Of a DNA stretch of 22,340 nt, positions 7,765 through 15,057 are shown in pieces. The translations under genes were made by a program, and so were the position numbers. Source of the stretch: CAYVBE01 sp964448935 (GTDB lineage: Bacteria; Planctomycetota; Brocadiia; SM23-32). The stretch covers positions 1 through 22,340 of the forward strand of contig CAYVBE010000048.1 in NCBI GenBank assembly GCA_964448935.1, read 5' to 3'. Under the pieces are notes generated by a model. That model saw nothing but the letters and a program-made list of their open reading frames with translations, made no database searches and had not been told where the DNA came from. Numbering within the stretch: the first letter of the stretch is position 1; each line of letters begins with the position of its first letter.

Positions 7765-10104
7765 ATGGACCCGCAGGTTTTCGTCAAACGCATCAAGAAC
7801 GCGCCCTTCTTCGCGGACCAGATCGTCCACGTCGAGGTGCTGGAGGCCACGCCGCCGCGATACAAGGACCTGGACGGCGGCATCGCCGATTCGGTCCGCA
7901 CTGCCCTCCAGGCCCAGGGCATCGAACGCCTCTACTGCCACCAGGCCGACGCCCTCCATGAGGTCAGGGAAGGCCGCAACGTCGTCATCGTCACCGGCAC
8001 CGCCAGCGGCAAAACGCTCTGCTACAACATACCCGTCATGGAAACGCTGCTGGATGCCCCCTCGGCGACCATGCTCTTCATCTACCCCACCAAGGCCCTG
8101 GCGCAGGACCAGCTACGGGGCCTGGGCAATTACCAGGGCGAAGACGGGGGCATCGAGTTCCTGGCCGGCACCTACGACGGCGACACCCCCGGCCGGCTGC
8201 GCCGCAAGCTCCGCGACGGCGCCAACATCATCCTCACCAACCCCGACATGCTGCACACCGGCATCCTGCCGCATCACGCCCGCTGGAACCGGTTTTTCAC
8301 GCACCTGAAGTACGTGGTCATTGACGAAGTGCACGCCTACCGCGGCGTCTTCGGCTCGCACCTGGCGAACGTGCTGCGGCGCATGGACCGCATCTGCAGC
8401 CACTACGGCTCCTCGCCGCAGTTCATCTGCAGCTCGGCCACCATCCACAACCCCCGCGAGCACGCAGAGCGCGTGACCGGCCGACCGATGGAACTGATAG
8501 ACAACGACGGCTCACCGAAGGGCGCCAAGCACTTCGTCCTCTGGAATCCCCCACCGGTCGAGCGCGCCGCGCGCGGAAGCGAGGACGACTGGCGAACCGG
8601 CGGCGGCCGCCGCAGCCCCCTGTGGGAGGCCGTGCGCCTGATGACCACGCTGGTCAAGGAGGGTGTGCAGACCATCACCTTCGTGCGCACCCGGCTGGGG
8701 GCGGAGCTGATCTACAAGAACTGCCGCGACCAGTTGCGGCCGGTTTCCCGGCGTCTGGCCGAGTCCGTGCGCGCCTACCGCGGCGGCTACCTGCCGGAGG
8801 AGCGGCGGCAGATCGAGAAGGACCTGTTCAACAAGGAGATACTCGGCGTCGCCAGCACTAACGCCCTCGAGCTGGGCATTGACATCGGCAGCCTCGACTC
8901 CTGCATCCTGGTCGGCTACCCCGGCACCATCGCCAGCCTCTGGCAGCAGGCCGGGCGCGCCGGGCGCGGGCGCGAGGAGTCCCTGGTCTTCCTCATCGGC
9001 CAGAACAGCCCCATGGACCAGTTCCTGATGACTCACAACGAATACCTGTTCGCCCAGAACCCCGAGGAGGCCGTGGTGGACCCCGACAACGCGCATGTCG
9101 CCGTGGGACACGTGAAGTGCGCCATCCACGAACTGCCCATGTCCGAGGAAGAAGTAGACCTCTTCGGCCCCTACACGGACATGATCCTGGAGCTGCTTGA
9201 GGAGGACCACGTCGTCCGGCGGATCGAGGATCACTGGTATTGGGCCAGCTCCGAATACCCCGCCGCCGACGTCAACCTGCGCAACATCGCCGGGCCGGTC
9301 TATACCATCCAGGACGAGTCTCAAGGGGAGCGCGTCATCGGCACACTCGACGAACTCAGCGCCTATTCTCAGCTCCACGACCACGCGGTGTATCTGCACA
9401 ACGCCGACACGTACTTCGTCGAGAAGCTGGACATAGAGGAGAAGATCGCCTTCGTGCGCCGGCGCGACCTCGACTACTACACCCGCTCCGTGCAGTCCAG
9501 CCAGGTGCGCATTGACGTCATCGAGCAGGAGGAGGAGTGGCTCGGAGCGGGCATCGGCATGGGGGACGTCACGGTCACCACGACCATCCCCATGTTCAAG
9601 AAAGTCCGGTTCCATTCGCGGGACAGCCTCGGGTTCGAGAAGCTGGACCTGCCGCCGCAGGAGCTGGAGACCGTGGCCATGTGGTTCGCCCCGCCCGAGG
9701 CGGTGGCCCGGCACCTGACCCACGAGGGCATGGTGGTGGGCGAGGCGCTGATCGGCATCGCCAACGTGGTCATCGAGGTGGCGCCGCTGTTCGTGATGTG
9801 CGACACGCAGGACATCTCGACCGTGGTCAACTCGAGCTGCCTGGGCAAGGACGCCCTCTTCCTCTACGACCGCTACCCTGGCGGCATGGGCTATGCCGAG
9901 CGTTGTCTGAAAGCCGTCGAGCAGATCATGGAAACCGCCCGCGCCATCATCCGCGAGTGCCGCTGCGAGGACGGCTGCCCCTCCTGCGTGGGCAGCGCCG
10001 TGCCCGCCTTCGCCCAGACCGACATGGACAGCGCCGTCCGAGGAAGAATCCCCGACAAAACCGCCGCCCTCCTCCTCCTCGACCTGGTGTTCGAACAAGC
10101 CTGA
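7765..10104 (+). CDS. mrfA: DEAD/DEAH helicase with DUF1998-type Zn module, MrfA/YprA-like (copy 2, 3' end altered by an insertion)
   Basis: Second MrfA-like helicase, 779 aa. Motifs: GTASGKT (78-84), DEVH (187-190), SATIHNP (from 224), QQAGRAGRG (394-402), and a clean C-terminal four-cysteine set C732, C734, C738, C741. It has a short Arg/Gly-rich insertion after the first lobe (near 265-285) that copy 1 lacks, and no charged tail. ATG start at 7765, 31 nt after copy 1; GGGAG lies upstream at a somewhat long distance. The last codons are unusual: the gene runs through a 26-bp segment (10069-10094) duplicated at 15013-15038, and its final residues (EQA, stop) come from inserted DNA. The displaced copy continues as DEARWR then stop, probably the ancestral C-terminus. 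The protein should still work, since only the last few residues changed. Confidence 0.88.
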   Translation: MDPQVFVKRIKNAPFFADQIVHVEVLEATPPRYKDLDGGIADSVRTALQAQGIERLYCHQADALHEVREGRNVVIVTGTASGKTLCYNIPVMETLLDAPSATMLFIYPTKALAQDQLRGLGNYQGEDGGIEFLAGTYDGDTPGRLRRKLRDGANIILTNPDMLHTGILPHHARWNRFFTHLKYVVIDEVHAYRGVFGSHLANVLRRMDRICSHYGSSPQFICSSATIHNPREHAERVTGRPMELIDNDGSPKGAKHFVLWNPPPVERAARGSEDDWRTGGGRRSPLWEAVRLMTTLVKEGVQTITFVRTRLGAELIYKNCRDQLRPVSRRLAESVRAYRGGYLPEERRQIEKDLFNKEILGVASTNALELGIDIGSLDSCILVGYPGTIASLWQQAGRAGRGREESLVFLIGQNSPMDQFLMTHNEYLFAQNPEEAVVDPDNAHVAVGHVKCAIHELPMSEEEVDLFGPYTDMILELLEEDHVVRRIEDHWYWASSEYPAADVNLRNIAGPVYTIQDESQGERVIGTLDELSAYSQLHDHAVYLHNADTYFVEKLDIEEKIAFVRRRDLDYYTRSVQSSQVRIDVIEQEEEWLGAGIGMGDVTVTTTIPMFKKVRFHSRDSLGFEKLDLPPQELETVAMWFAPPEAVARHLTHEGMVVGEALIGIANVVIEVAPLFVMCDTQDISTVVNSSCLGKDALFLYDRYPGGMGYAERCLKAVEQIMETARAIIRECRCEDGCPSCVGSAVPAFAQTDMDSAVRGRIPDKTAALLLLDLVFEQA
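10069..10094 (+). repeat. Left 26-bp direct repeat (attL-like) at the 3' end of mrfA copy 2
   Basis: This segment is four CTC codons followed by GACCTGGTGTTCGA. It is identical over all 26 bases to 15013-15038, and identity stops at both edges (C versus G before, A versus T after). It encodes the final LLLLDLVF of the helicase. The CTC run is low-complexity, but the 14-base unique half and the shared reading frame make chance unlikely. Confidence 0.85.
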
Positions 10105-10105
10105 A
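10094..10105 (+). repeat. Left terminal inverted arm of the island
   Basis: AACAAGCCTGAA is the inverted counterpart of 15000-15011 with 11 of 12 bases matching (AACAAGCC perfect, then one mismatch, then GAA). It begins at the last base of the 26-bp direct repeat and supplies the stop codon of mrfA copy 2. ACAAGCC recurs in direct orientation at 10199-10205, and AACAAG at 10272-10277, which could be further recombinase arm sites. Confidence 0.6.
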
Positions 10106-10195
10106 CTCTCTCGAACATACGCGATGCAACTGTACATATTGACTTGTGCACGCTCCATCGGACGGCACGTATGGACGAACCCAGCCGGAGAATCC

Positions 10196-10224
10196 TTGAC
10201 AAGCCGGCTCTTGCCGTTTAGAAA
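10196..10224 (+). promoter_or_regulatory. Candidate promoter of the SNF2-Hsp70-like operon
   Basis: A perfect TTGACA (10196-10201) is followed at exactly 17 nt by TAGAAA (10219-10224; four of six matches). The spacer starts with the palindrome AGCCGGCT, a possible operator half-buried in the promoter. Transcription would begin near 10231, giving a leader of about 200 nt. Confidence 0.45.
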
Positions 10225-10370
10225 AGGACTCACCGAAACGGAGCTAGTTGCTGACTTATCAGGACGGAGCCAACAAGATAGCTGCACCCAAGGTCAATAC
10301 CAATAATGCTAAGATCAGAGCTTTACCGTCATCAGAATTGTGAGCTACAGATTTCCCAACGGAATTGCCT

Positions 10371-10405
10371 ATTCTACAGGGAAGCCCCACCTCTGACTGT
10401 AGAAT
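10371..10405 (+). promoter_or_regulatory. 9-bp inverted repeat directly upstream of the SNF2-like ribosome-binding site
   Basis: ATTCTACAG (10371-10379) and CTGTAGAAT (10397-10405) are perfect inverted copies separated by 17 nt. The right arm ends 5 nt before the AGGAGAG Shine-Dalgarno at 10411-10417. It could be an operator for a dimeric regulator or an RNA hairpin that tunes translation of the first cassette gene. Confidence 0.5.
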
Positions 10406-10430
10406 CGGAAAGGAGAGTCCAGTATCACCC

Positions 10431-13400
10431 ATGAGTGAACCGGCGAACACAGCACAGCCCAAGTTCAGCAAAGGCGATTCGGTGCGTTTGAAGAGGGCTA
10501 CGGCACAGCGGGGTGTAGTGGTTTCACCAGCCAGGTTCATCAACGGGAAGTTCAGCTATAGAGCGAACATTGGAGGCCGAGTGAGGAACTTTTGCGAGGC
10601 CGATCTGGAACTCTGTGGGGCTTCTGAAGCCCCGCGTGATCTGTTCATTGACGGCAGCTTCGGCGACCGAGATTCCTGTGTCATTTACCTCACCTTCCTG
10701 AGGATTACCGGCAGCCTCAGCAACTATGTGTACTCTTTCTATAACTCCCGGACGCAGTTCTATGTTCACCAGTTCAAGCCCCTGATCAAGTTCTTGGACA
10801 GCGACCACGGCCGTATTCTTCTGGCAGACGAGGTGGGCCTCGGAAAGACGATCGAAGCTGGCTTCATTTTTCTGGAGATGATGGCTCGCCAGGAACTGTC
10901 CAGGGCCCTCGTTCTCTGCCCCGCGAAACTGCGCAATAAATGGCGGCGGGAAATGTTGTCGCGTTTCGATCTGGATTTCAGCATTGAGAAATCGACGGGA
11001 GTGCTGAGAGTAATCCGGGAAGCAGAACGAAACCCCCATACAGCATTCAAGACCATCGCTTCCTACGAGACCATGCGGACGGAGCGAGTGCGGGAGGCGC
11101 TGGCCGATTCAACCCTCGATCTGGACATCGTAGTGGCTGATGAGGCCCATAGAATGCGGAACAGGGCCACATATCAACACAGGGTCGGCAGGGCATTGGC
11201 CGATAGGACAAGCAGGATGTTGCTTCTAACCGCCACACCGATCAATAATCGCTCGGAAGATCTCTTTAACCTGCTTCAACTATTGGACGCTGATACATTC
11301 TCCGACTACGACTTCTTCGACACGATCCGCAGCGTGAACGCAAAGGTGGTCAACCTTGAGCGACTTATACGCCAGGGCCTGCCCATCAATCGTGACGAAG
11401 CCCTGAAGCACATAGACGCTCTCGAACAGTCCGAACTGGGTGACTTGTTCAAAGGCAACTATTTCTTTGAACGTCTGAAATCGAAGATCGACGAAGAGCA
11501 TCCGGAAACACAGGGGGACTTGATCGAGGTCCAGCGGCTTGCGGCGAAGGTAAACCTGCTTTCCGGACACCTGGCCAGAACCCGGCGCAGAGACGTGGAC
11601 GAGAAACGTCCCATTCGATCCGCACATCTCTGGGCTATTGAGGCAACGCCCGAAGAAGCAGAGCTCTATCGCGCTGTTTACGACTATATGATGGAGTACT
11701 ATTCCAGTTTCCGGCTGCCTGTTATGAACATGGAACGCATCCTGGCGAGTTGTGTACCGGCGTTCATCGAGCATTATTCGACGGTTATTCGTGAAGATGA
11801 AGCCCCGGAGCGATGGGACGACACGGACAACTCCGGCTCATTGGCGAACGAGAGCAGTTCCGAGAACGTTACTTCCCTGGAAGGACTGGGTACACTATTG
11901 GAGACTTACGGGCGTCCGATCATTGAAAGGGGTATCGACAGCAAGTTCGACCGTTTACTGTCAATCCTAAGAAAACTGGACAAGAAGGACCCGCAGTGCA
12001 AGATCATTCTGTTTTCCTATTTCAGGAGAACAATTCGATACCTTGCGAAAAGACTGAGTGCGGCGGGTTACGGAAACGTGACCATCCACGGTGGAGTAGA
12101 TACCTGCCCCGAAGATCCTGAACTTGACGAGCGCGAAATCCGCTGCCAAAGGTTTCGCGAGGACCCCGCCGTCAGAGTATTGATATCTTCAGAGGTTGGG
12201 GGAGAGGGTCTGGATTTTCAGTTTTCGCATGTCTTGATCAACTACGACCTCCCGTGGAATCCTATGAGGGTGGAGCAGCGCATTGGTCGGATCGATCGGA
12301 TTGGTCAGCAGTCCAACAGGCTACTTATTCACTCCCTGGTGCTCGAAGGCACCATAGACGAGCTAATCTACCGCCGGCTACTCAGGAAAATCGGTGTGTT
12401 TGAGCAGTGTCTTGGGGATCTGGAGAGTGTCCTGGGTGACGAGGTCAGAGATGTCATTGATGCCGTATTTGACCCGGCACTTACACGCGAAGAGAAAGAG
12501 GAACGGGCAGAAAGAGCTGCCCTTGTCCTCCAGCAGAGACTCGCTGAAGCCGAAGAGTTGGAGAGGGATTGCTCAAAGGTGATCGGCACGGACCAGTATA
12601 TCAAGGATGAAATCGAGCGGATTCTTACTTCCAGGCGATATGTCGGGCCTGATGAAGTGAAACTTCTGGTCCATCGGGTTTTCTCTTTGCCGGACGTTGG
12701 CCTGAACGTCGACGAGGTGAAACCAGGCATATATTCTACGCGGCTCACCGGGGGCGCAAGGAATTTCTTCGACAGGCATATGGATAGATCCCGCACTTCT
12801 AACCAGTTTCGAGCCCGACTAAGGAAGAAGCATCTTTCTTGGACCTTTCAATTCGATACTGCAATGGACAGCCCCCGCCTTGAGTTATTTAACCTACGAC
12901 ACCCAGCGGTGAGGGCGATCTCCTCTTTCCTTGAGCAGGATGCCAGTCAGCTTGTCCCAACTTTCCGTGTGGCACTTCCCTTCCACAGGGTCTCCGGGAT
13001 GGCGGCGGGCAAATACATTGTAGCAGTTCTCTCGGCGGAGTACGCCGGGTATAGGACGCGACGAGAACTTGTTTCACTCGCATGGGATTGCGCAGAGGAA
13101 AAGGTGTTGAACGAAAGTTCCGCCGGGACGATGCTTAGTGCAATCATAGGTGACAGTCGGGACCTCAAGCTAGATGTGTCTATTCCAAGGGAGGTTCGTC
13201 AAGCCGCATGTGACGCGGTCGAGAGCCGGGCCATGGAACTGTTTGAAGTCAGGCGGGATGAGATCGCTGCAGAGCAGACCGCTTTCCTGAAGCAGCGCCG
13301 CAGGCAGATACAAGACCAGACAAAGCGCAAGAAGCGGACCGAGGACAGGCGAAAAATGGCACTTATGGAGCAACTACAACGCGCCAAGTCTGAAGGGAGG

Positions 13401-13562
13401 GAACGTGATGCCCAGAGGCTGGAGAACTTGGTGAAGGGCACCGAGACACGCGTTGACAACTTGCAGGAACACTGTGACGCTCGTCTCGATGAATTGCCGC
13501 AATCTGCAGAAGTGAGTCTGGCTTGGGACCTCCGTTCGCTTGGGTTGGTGGTCGTCCAATGA
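10431..13562 (+). CDS. SNF2/RapA-like superfamily 2 helicase of the island
   Basis: Double-stranded nucleic-acid translocase, 1043 aa. A small beta-rich, SH3/KOW-like region (about 12-60, FSKGDSVRLKRATAQRGVVV) precedes the motor. Motor motifs: DEVGLGKT (133-140), DEAH (237-240), LTATP (266-270) and QRIGRIDRIGQ (616-626). DEVGLGKTIEAG and the DEAH pattern resemble RapA/HepA and the SNF2 helicases of bacterial defence loci. A highly charged coiled-coil-like region occupies about 950-1020. Start ATG at 10431 with AGGAGAG 13 nt upstream; an in-frame TTG at 10365 would begin inside the preceding hairpin and is less likely. Its stop overlaps the start of the Hsp70-like gene (ATGA, 13559-13562), so the two are translated together and probably act together. 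No nuclease or methylase domain is seen. GC is lower than in flanking genes. Confidence 0.9.
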   Translation: MSEPANTAQPKFSKGDSVRLKRATAQRGVVVSPARFINGKFSYRANIGGRVRNFCEADLELCGASEAPRDLFIDGSFGDRDSCVIYLTFLRITGSLSNYVYSFYNSRTQFYVHQFKPLIKFLDSDHGRILLADEVGLGKTIEAGFIFLEMMARQELSRALVLCPAKLRNKWRREMLSRFDLDFSIEKSTGVLRVIREAERNPHTAFKTIASYETMRTERVREALADSTLDLDIVVADEAHRMRNRATYQHRVGRALADRTSRMLLLTATPINNRSEDLFNLLQLLDADTFSDYDFFDTIRSVNAKVVNLERLIRQGLPINRDEALKHIDALEQSELGDLFKGNYFFERLKSKIDEEHPETQGDLIEVQRLAAKVNLLSGHLARTRRRDVDEKRPIRSAHLWAIEATPEEAELYRAVYDYMMEYYSSFRLPVMNMERILASCVPAFIEHYSTVIREDEAPERWDDTDNSGSLANESSSENVTSLEGLGTLLETYGRPIIERGIDSKFDRLLSILRKLDKKDPQCKIILFSYFRRTIRYLAKRLSAAGYGNVTIHGGVDTCPEDPELDEREIRCQRFREDPAVRVLISSEVGGEGLDFQFSHVLINYDLPWNPMRVEQRIGRIDRIGQQSNRLLIHSLVLEGTIDELIYRRLLRKIGVFEQCLGDLESVLGDEVRDVIDAVFDPALTREEKEERAERAALVLQQRLAEAEELERDCSKVIGTDQYIKDEIERILTSRRYVGPDEVKLLVHRVFSLPDVGLNVDEVKPGIYSTRLTGGARNFFDRHMDRSRTSNQFRARLRKKHLSWTFQFDTAMDSPRLELFNLRHPAVRAISSFLEQDASQLVPTFRVALPFHRVSGMAAGKYIVAVLSAEYAGYRTRRELVSLAWDCAEEKVLNESSAGTMLSAIIGDSRDLKLDVSIPREVRQAACDAVESRAMELFEVRRDEIAAEQTAFLKQRRRQIQDQTKRKKRTEDRRKMALMEQLQRAKSEGRERDAQRLENLVKGTETRVDNLQEHCDARLDELPQSAEVSLAWDLRSLGLVVVQ

Positions 13563-14992
13563 GTTTGATCTCGTGGATCAGAAAACTACTCGGTTTGGGC
13601 CGGCCCGGGCGACCAGAACAGCCTGCGTCCCCGGTCGGCGCGACGAGAGAGGTCGCTGCAACTCCTGCCAGACCATCCGCGGACCAAGGCAAGACCCCCG
13701 TAGACCTAACCGTCGGACTGGACTTCGGGACAAGCACCGTAAAGTGCGTCGTACAAGCTGCCGTGGGCGAAAGACGGCGCCGGGAAAGACACGTCATCCC
13801 AGTCCATGGGAAGCGGCTTTTCCCATCAATCGCGTGGGAATGGGACGGTGGTTTGACGATCGGTAGATGCCCGCACCCCGATGCTCACTGTTATCGGTCT
13901 GTAAAGGTCTGTCTGCGGTGTCCCCTGCTGCCCGATGAGCCATGTAGGCGTTGTTTCGACAACAGTGATCTGACCGCAGAGGTAGTCAGTTGGGCTATGC
14001 TATCCCACTCTCTGGCGAGCATCCGTCGCCACATAAAGGAACTCTACCCAGAGCAAGAATACTCTTTGGATTGGCGCAAAAATGTCGAATGGAACATGGG
14101 TGTGCCACTGGATGGGCTGGAGCAGCAAGCCCTCCGCGGCCTATTTAGAGACCTCCTGTGGAAGGCCGTTCACTTTGGTGACGGTATTGCTGAGACAACT
14201 CCCTGTGCAGACCTGGTCGACCGATACACGCGGCTCGAGGGCGAACACTGTCCGCCTAGGCATAGCTCCAACTGCTTTGTGCTTCCTGAAGCAGACGTTG
14301 CTGTCAACGCTTTTCTCGAAGCCCAGCGGAACATCGAGAACGGACTGTATTTCATCTGCGACGTTGGGGCCGGCACGACGGACATATCCTTCTTTCGATT
14401 CGACCAGAATGGCGTTCGGCCGATTGTCTTCTATGGCACCTCAAGCACACGGATCGGGGTTGATGATTTCGCATCGGTTGTGGCGGAGCGTCTCGAACGA
14501 AGCACGTCGCATAAGCGCCGAGACAGCATGCTGGCCGAGGCACACAAAATGCTCGTTGAAGGACTCGACAAAGTAGACCTTGGCCCCTCTGAATCGAACG
14601 GGCAGTTGGCCGCGTTCAGAAGGGTGTACAAACGTCTGGAGAAAGGCCGGAAGAAGGCGTTCGGCAGGGCCTGGAGCAAGGAACGATGTTGGGAACACTG
14701 GAAAGGACTACGTGCCGCACTGATCGGGGGCGGTAAGAGCGTTCCGGGCGTAGACATGGTGGTCAGGCAGGCGTTCAGCTACGGCAACCCTCAGGAAGCG
14801 ATAGCGCCGGACATGATACCCCTACGTATTCCCGTTCTGCCAGGGGCGACCGAACTGCATGGAATCGCATACGGTTTGTCGATTCCTGTCGCCGAGTACT
14901 ATGAGCATTGGGCACCAGACGAAGTGGCAGAAATGGCACAGAGTGAAGTTCCATACGATGACCCGAGCCGTTACGTAGATTACTACGACTGA
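13559..14992 (+). CDS. Hsp70/actin-fold ATPase with a Cys4 insertion, partner of the SNF2-like helicase
   Basis: 477 aa. The three ATP-binding signatures of the actin/Hsp70/sugar-kinase fold are present: phosphate-1 LDFGTST (D55), phosphate-2 DVGAGTTD (268-275) and the adenosine motif GGGKSVPG (from 390). An N-terminal amphipathic stretch (MSLISWIRKLLGLG) and a Pro/Ala-rich linker precede the fold. An insertion after the first strand pair holds CLRC (118-121) and CRRC (129-132), with C104 and C111 nearby, a probable zinc knuckle not found in DnaK. The usual Hsp70 C-terminal substrate-binding domain is missing; the protein ends soon after the ATPase core in an acidic tail (YDDPSRYVDYYD). The start ATG overlaps the helicase stop codon. 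A role as ATP-dependent regulator or clamp for the helicase is inferred; general chaperone function is unlikely. Confidence 0.82.
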   Translation: MSLISWIRKLLGLGRPGRPEQPASPVGATREVAATPARPSADQGKTPVDLTVGLDFGTSTVKCVVQAAVGERRRRERHVIPVHGKRLFPSIAWEWDGGLTIGRCPHPDAHCYRSVKVCLRCPLLPDEPCRRCFDNSDLTAEVVSWAMLSHSLASIRRHIKELYPEQEYSLDWRKNVEWNMGVPLDGLEQQALRGLFRDLLWKAVHFGDGIAETTPCADLVDRYTRLEGEHCPPRHSSNCFVLPEADVAVNAFLEAQRNIENGLYFICDVGAGTTDISFFRFDQNGVRPIVFYGTSSTRIGVDDFASVVAERLERSTSHKRRDSMLAEAHKMLVEGLDKVDLGPSESNGQLAAFRRVYKRLEKGRKKAFGRAWSKERCWEHWKGLRAALIGGGKSVPGVDMVVRQAFSYGNPQEAIAPDMIPLRIPVLPGATELHGIAYGLSIPVAEYYEHWAPDEVAEMAQSEVPYDDPSRYVDYYD

Positions 14993-14999
14993 GCCCCTT

Positions 15000-15011
15000 T
15001 TCTGGCTTGTT
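15000..15011 (-). repeat. Right terminal inverted arm of the island
   Basis: TTCTGGCTTGTT on the plus strand reads AACAAGCCAGAA on the minus strand and matches the left arm at 10094-10105 in 11 of 12 bases. It ends 1 nt before the right 26-bp direct repeat. In a circularised element the two arms would face each other across the repeat core. Confidence 0.6.
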
Positions 15012-15012
15012 G

Positions 15013-15038
15013 CTCCTCCTCCTCGACCTGGTGTTCGA
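15013..15038 (+). repeat. Right 26-bp direct repeat (attR-like)
   Basis: Identical over 26 bases to 10069-10094 and in the same orientation. It begins directly after the right inverted arm and leads, in the helicase reading frame, into the displaced mrfA 3' end. Confidence 0.85.
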
Positions 15039-15057
15039 TGAGGCAAGATGGAGATGA
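15013..15057 (+). pseudogene. Displaced original 3' end of mrfA copy 2
   Basis: Read in the frame of the helicase, this segment gives LLLLDLVFDEARWR followed by TGA at 15055-15057. The first eight residues match the current helicase C-terminus exactly; the last six are replaced there by EQA. It has no start codon or ribosome-binding site and is best explained as the stranded tail of the gene before insertion of the island. Confidence 0.75.

Larger units (their letters stand above)
10105..10430 (+). other. AT-richer leader region of the island, upstream of the SNF2-like gene
   Basis: These 326 bases contain no convincing gene. They hold a candidate promoter with an 8-bp palindrome (AGCCGGCT, 10202-10209) between its boxes, an inverted pair AGCCGG/CCGGCT (10182-10187, 10204-10209), ACAAGCC-like words and a 9-bp hairpin at 10371-10405. 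Placed at one end of the island, the region probably combines recombination and regulatory functions. Confidence 0.6.
10095..15012 (+). mobile_element. Inserted island of about 4.9 kb carrying the SNF2-Hsp70-like gene pair
   Basis: The island is delimited by a perfect 26-bp direct repeat on each side and by imperfect inverted 12-mers just inside. It interrupts the 3' end of mrfA copy 2, and the original 3' codons remain at 15013-15057. Sampled lines inside are about 52-58% GC against about 65% in the helicase gene next door, and codon choice is visibly more relaxed. Integration into the 3' end of a gene with near-restoration of its C-terminus is typical of tyrosine recombinase elements. No integrase, transposase or resolvase is encoded inside, so the element is non-autonomous, decayed, or moved in trans. 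Gene conversion is a less likely alternative. Confidence 0.75.

Noticed and set aside
4851..7922. Very long minus-strand open frame (1023 codons) opposite the first helicase
   Set aside because: Antisense shadow caused by high GC codon bias. The plus strand encodes a complete helicase with all motifs; the antisense product shows none.
3977..14992. A complete DISARM or Dpd defence locus
   Set aside because: SNF2 and DUF1998-type modules recall DISARM, but no DNA methylase, PLD protein or separate DrmA/DrmB is present, and no deazapurine-inserting DpdA-like gene. The mrf and island genes also appear to have separate histories.
10095..15012. Classical insertion sequence or transposon
   Set aside because: No transposase is encoded, and a 26-bp direct repeat is far longer than normal target-site duplications (2-14 bp). 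An attachment-core model fits better.
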